Positions 62,486 to 64,000 of a DNA stretch of 64,000 bases are shown here, piece by piece. A program made the translations under genes and the position numbers. The stretch spans positions 673,001 through 737,000 of the forward strand of contig NZ_JAOWKY010000001.1 of the NCBI RefSeq assembly GCF_025751435.1, in the 5' to 3' direction. The notes beneath the pieces were generated by a model. That model was not told where the DNA came from and ran no database searches. It saw nothing but the letters and a program-made list of their open reading frames with translations. Position 1 is the first letter of the stretch, and every line of letters begins with the position of its first letter. The stretch comes from Albidovulum marisflavi. Its GTDB lineage: Bacteria; Pseudomonadota; Alphaproteobacteria; Rhodobacterales; Rhodobacteraceae.

Positions 62486-64000
62486 ATGTCGGATGATGCG
62501 CTGAATTGCGAGCCGCGGCGGGCGGCACGGGCGGGCGGGCGCGAGGCGCGTCGCGCCCTGAGGGCCGCGCCGCTTGCGGAAAACATCCGCCCAGTGCGGG
62601 CGGGGCTTGACGGCGGGCAGTACCGGCCCCTGACCGAAGCCGGGATCGCTCGCATCCACCAGGCTGCGCTTGAGGCGCTTGAGGTCATCGGTCTGGCGAA
62701 CGCCCCCGCATCGGGTGTCGAGGCGATGACACGGGCCGGGGCCATCCTGGGCGACGACGGGCGGCTGCGCTTCCCCCGCGCGCTGGTCGAGGACATGCTG
62801 GCGGTCGCCGCGCGCGACATCACGCTTCACGGGCGCGATCCCCGGCACGACCTGCATCTGTCCGGCACCAAGGTGCATTTCGGCACCGCTGGGGCTGCCG
62901 TTCATATCGTTGACCTCGAGACCAACACCTATCGCGATTCCACCGCGCAGGACCTTTACGACGCGGCGCGGATCACCCATCAGCTTGACAACGTGCACTT
63001 CTTCCAGCGCGCGATGGTCTGCCGCGACGTCCTGGACAACTACGAAATGGACCTGAACACGCTTTATGCCTGCTGTTCGGGGACCACGAAGCATGTCGGC
63101 ACTTCGTTCAGCGACCCCTCCCATGTCGAGGGCTGCATGGAGCTGATCCACATGATCGCCGGCGGAGAAGAGCAGTGGCGCGCGCGCCCGTTCATCTCGA
63201 ACTCGAACTGCTTCGTCGTGCCGCCGATGAAATTCGCCGAGGAAAGCTGCGTCACGATGGAAAAGCTGATCCGCGCGGGCATGCCGGTTCTGCTTCTGTC
63301 GGCGGGGCAGGCGGGGGCGACGGCGCCCGCGCCCATCGCGCTGGCGATCGTGCAGGCGGTGGCCGAATGCCTTGCCGGCGTGGTCTATGTCAACGCGATC
63401 AAGCCGGGGCATCCGGCCGTTTTCGGAACCTGGCCCTTCGTCAGCGACCTGCGCACCGGGGCGATGTCGGGCGGCAGCGCGGAACAGGCGCTTCTTACCG
63501 CAGGCTGCGCGCAGATGCATCGGTTCTACAACCTGCCCGGCGGCGCCGCCGCGGGGATTTCGGACGCGAAGCTGCCCGACATGCAGGCGGGCTGGGAACA
63601 GGCCATCACCAACACGCTGGCCGGCCTGTCGGGCCTGAACATGGTCTACGAATCGGTCGGCATGCACGCCTCGCTGCTGGGGTTCTGCCTGGAATCGCTG
63701 GTGCTGGGCGACGACATCCTGGGCCAGGTCCTGCGCTGCGTGCGCGGCATCGACGTGAACGAGGATTCGACCTCGATCGAGGCGATGAAGGAAGTTTGCC
63801 TGGGCGGGCCGGGCCACTATCTTGGATCGGGCCAGACGCTCAGCCTGATGCAGACGGAGTATGTCTACCCGGCGATCGGCAACCGGATGAGCCCGAAGGA
63901 ATGGGTCGAGGCCGGGCGGCCGATGCTGCTGGACCAGGCGATCCGGCGCAAGAACGAGATCCTGGCGGCCTCGGGATGCCAGATCACGCCCGATCTGGAC
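62486..64000 (+). CDS. Trimethylamine methyltransferase (MttB) family protein, non-pyrrolysine; 3' end outside window
   Basis: 505 residues visible from ATG 62486 (GGGAGAG upstream), still open at the last base; family length is about 510-520, so only a few residues are missing. TIM-barrel methyltransferase of the MttB/MtgB group: GTKVHFGTAGAAVHIVDLET, DYDAARITHQLDN-like entry, KPGHPAVFGTWPFVSDLRTG, SGGSAEQALLTAGCAQMHRF and GWEQAITNTLAGLSGLNMVYES. No in-frame amber codon, so it is a non-Pyl type such as glycine betaine:corrinoid methyltransferase. No corrinoid protein gene is visible. Confidence 0.9.
   Translation, partial: MSDDALNCEPRRAARAGGREARRALRAAPLAENIRPVRAGLDGGQYRPLTEAGIARIHQAALEALEVIGLANAPASGVEAMTRAGAILGDDGRLRFPRALVEDMLAVAARDITLHGRDPRHDLHLSGTKVHFGTAGAAVHIVDLETNTYRDSTAQDLYDAARITHQLDNVHFFQRAMVCRDVLDNYEMDLNTLYACCSGTTKHVGTSFSDPSHVEGCMELIHMIAGGEEQWRARPFISNSNCFVVPPMKFAEESCVTMEKLIRAGMPVLLLSAGQAGATAPAPIALAIVQAVAECLAGVVYVNAIKPGHPAVFGTWPFVSDLRTGAMSGGSAEQALLTAGCAQMHRFYNLPGGAAAGISDAKLPDMQAGWEQAITNTLAGLSGLNMVYESVGMHASLLGFCLESLVLGDDILGQVLRCVRGIDVNEDSTSIEAMKEVCLGGPGHYLGSGQTLSLMQTEYVYPAIGNRMSPKEWVEAGRPMLLDQAIRRKNEILAASGCQITPDLD

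Noticed and set aside
62318-63817. 499-codon minus-strand open frame near the right edge
   Set aside because: Antisense shadow of the MttB-family gene, which runs off the window and explains the plus strand fully.
62486-64000. Pyrrolysine-containing MttB
   Set aside because: No in-frame TAG in the 505 codons read; the protein belongs to the non-Pyl branch.

Overview
This 64 kb window is high-GC alphaproteobacterial DNA and most likely comes from the Rhodobacterales (Roseobacter/Rhodobacteraceae). The evidence is the gene content: a complete ccoNOQP-ccoGHIS operon pair, an fnrL-type regulator divergent from hemN, a tesA/ybbA/ybbP locus, selD fused to a flavoprotein beside mnmH, and paired dimethylglycine-dehydrogenase-like genes next to an mttB homologue. 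Organism assignment is inferred from family resemblance only; no database search was possible.

Layout. 1-4.6 kb: yejB(partial)-yejE-yejF oligopeptide ABC transporter plus a GT4 glycosyltransferase. 4.6-16 kb: a microaerobic block with hemN, fnrL, a universal stress protein, ccoNOQP (cbb3 oxidase) and ccoGHIS (its assembly genes, including a 52-residue ccoS). Four FNR-type boxes tie this block together. 16-24.9 kb: D,D-carboxypeptidase with a SPOR domain, HAD phosphatase, clpS, an RsmC-like methyltransferase, a degenerate SDR, two tandem lipoproteins, then hemF, hemE and hemC. 25-38.4 kb: FAD-linked oxidase, Old Yellow Enzyme-type demethylase, tesA divergent from ybbA-ybbP, a Cu P-type ATPase, mnmH and selD.

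38.5-49.86 kb is an 11,355-bp genomic island inserted into the 3' half of a tRNA-Met(CAU) gene. A perfect 69-bp direct repeat marks both ends (38503-38571 and 49858-49926), and the left end still carries the C-terminal remnant of a tyrosine recombinase. The cargo is a GntR regulator with a conspicuous GCATGCAAT inverted-repeat operator, a polyamine-type ABC transporter (ATPase, two permeases, binding protein), two amidohydrolases, a flavin-reductase-fold protein, an internally deleted hydantoin-racemase relative, a ketopantoate-reductase-family protein, and an XRE regulator with a 68-residue partner. This looks like an import-and-degrade module for a cyclic amide or N-heterocyclic compound whose substrate I cannot name. 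It is the best candidate here for an undescribed system.

50-64 kb is core-like again: eptA-dgkA divergent from a two-component system, a DEAD-box helicase, an isochorismatase-family hydrolase plus LysR regulator, and divergently from these a methylated-amine module. That module has two 814-residue FAD/GcvT demethylating dehydrogenases and a non-pyrrolysine MttB-family methyltransferase running off the end. Together the window couples oxygen-responsive respiration and haem synthesis with catabolism of N-methylated and N-heterocyclic compounds.
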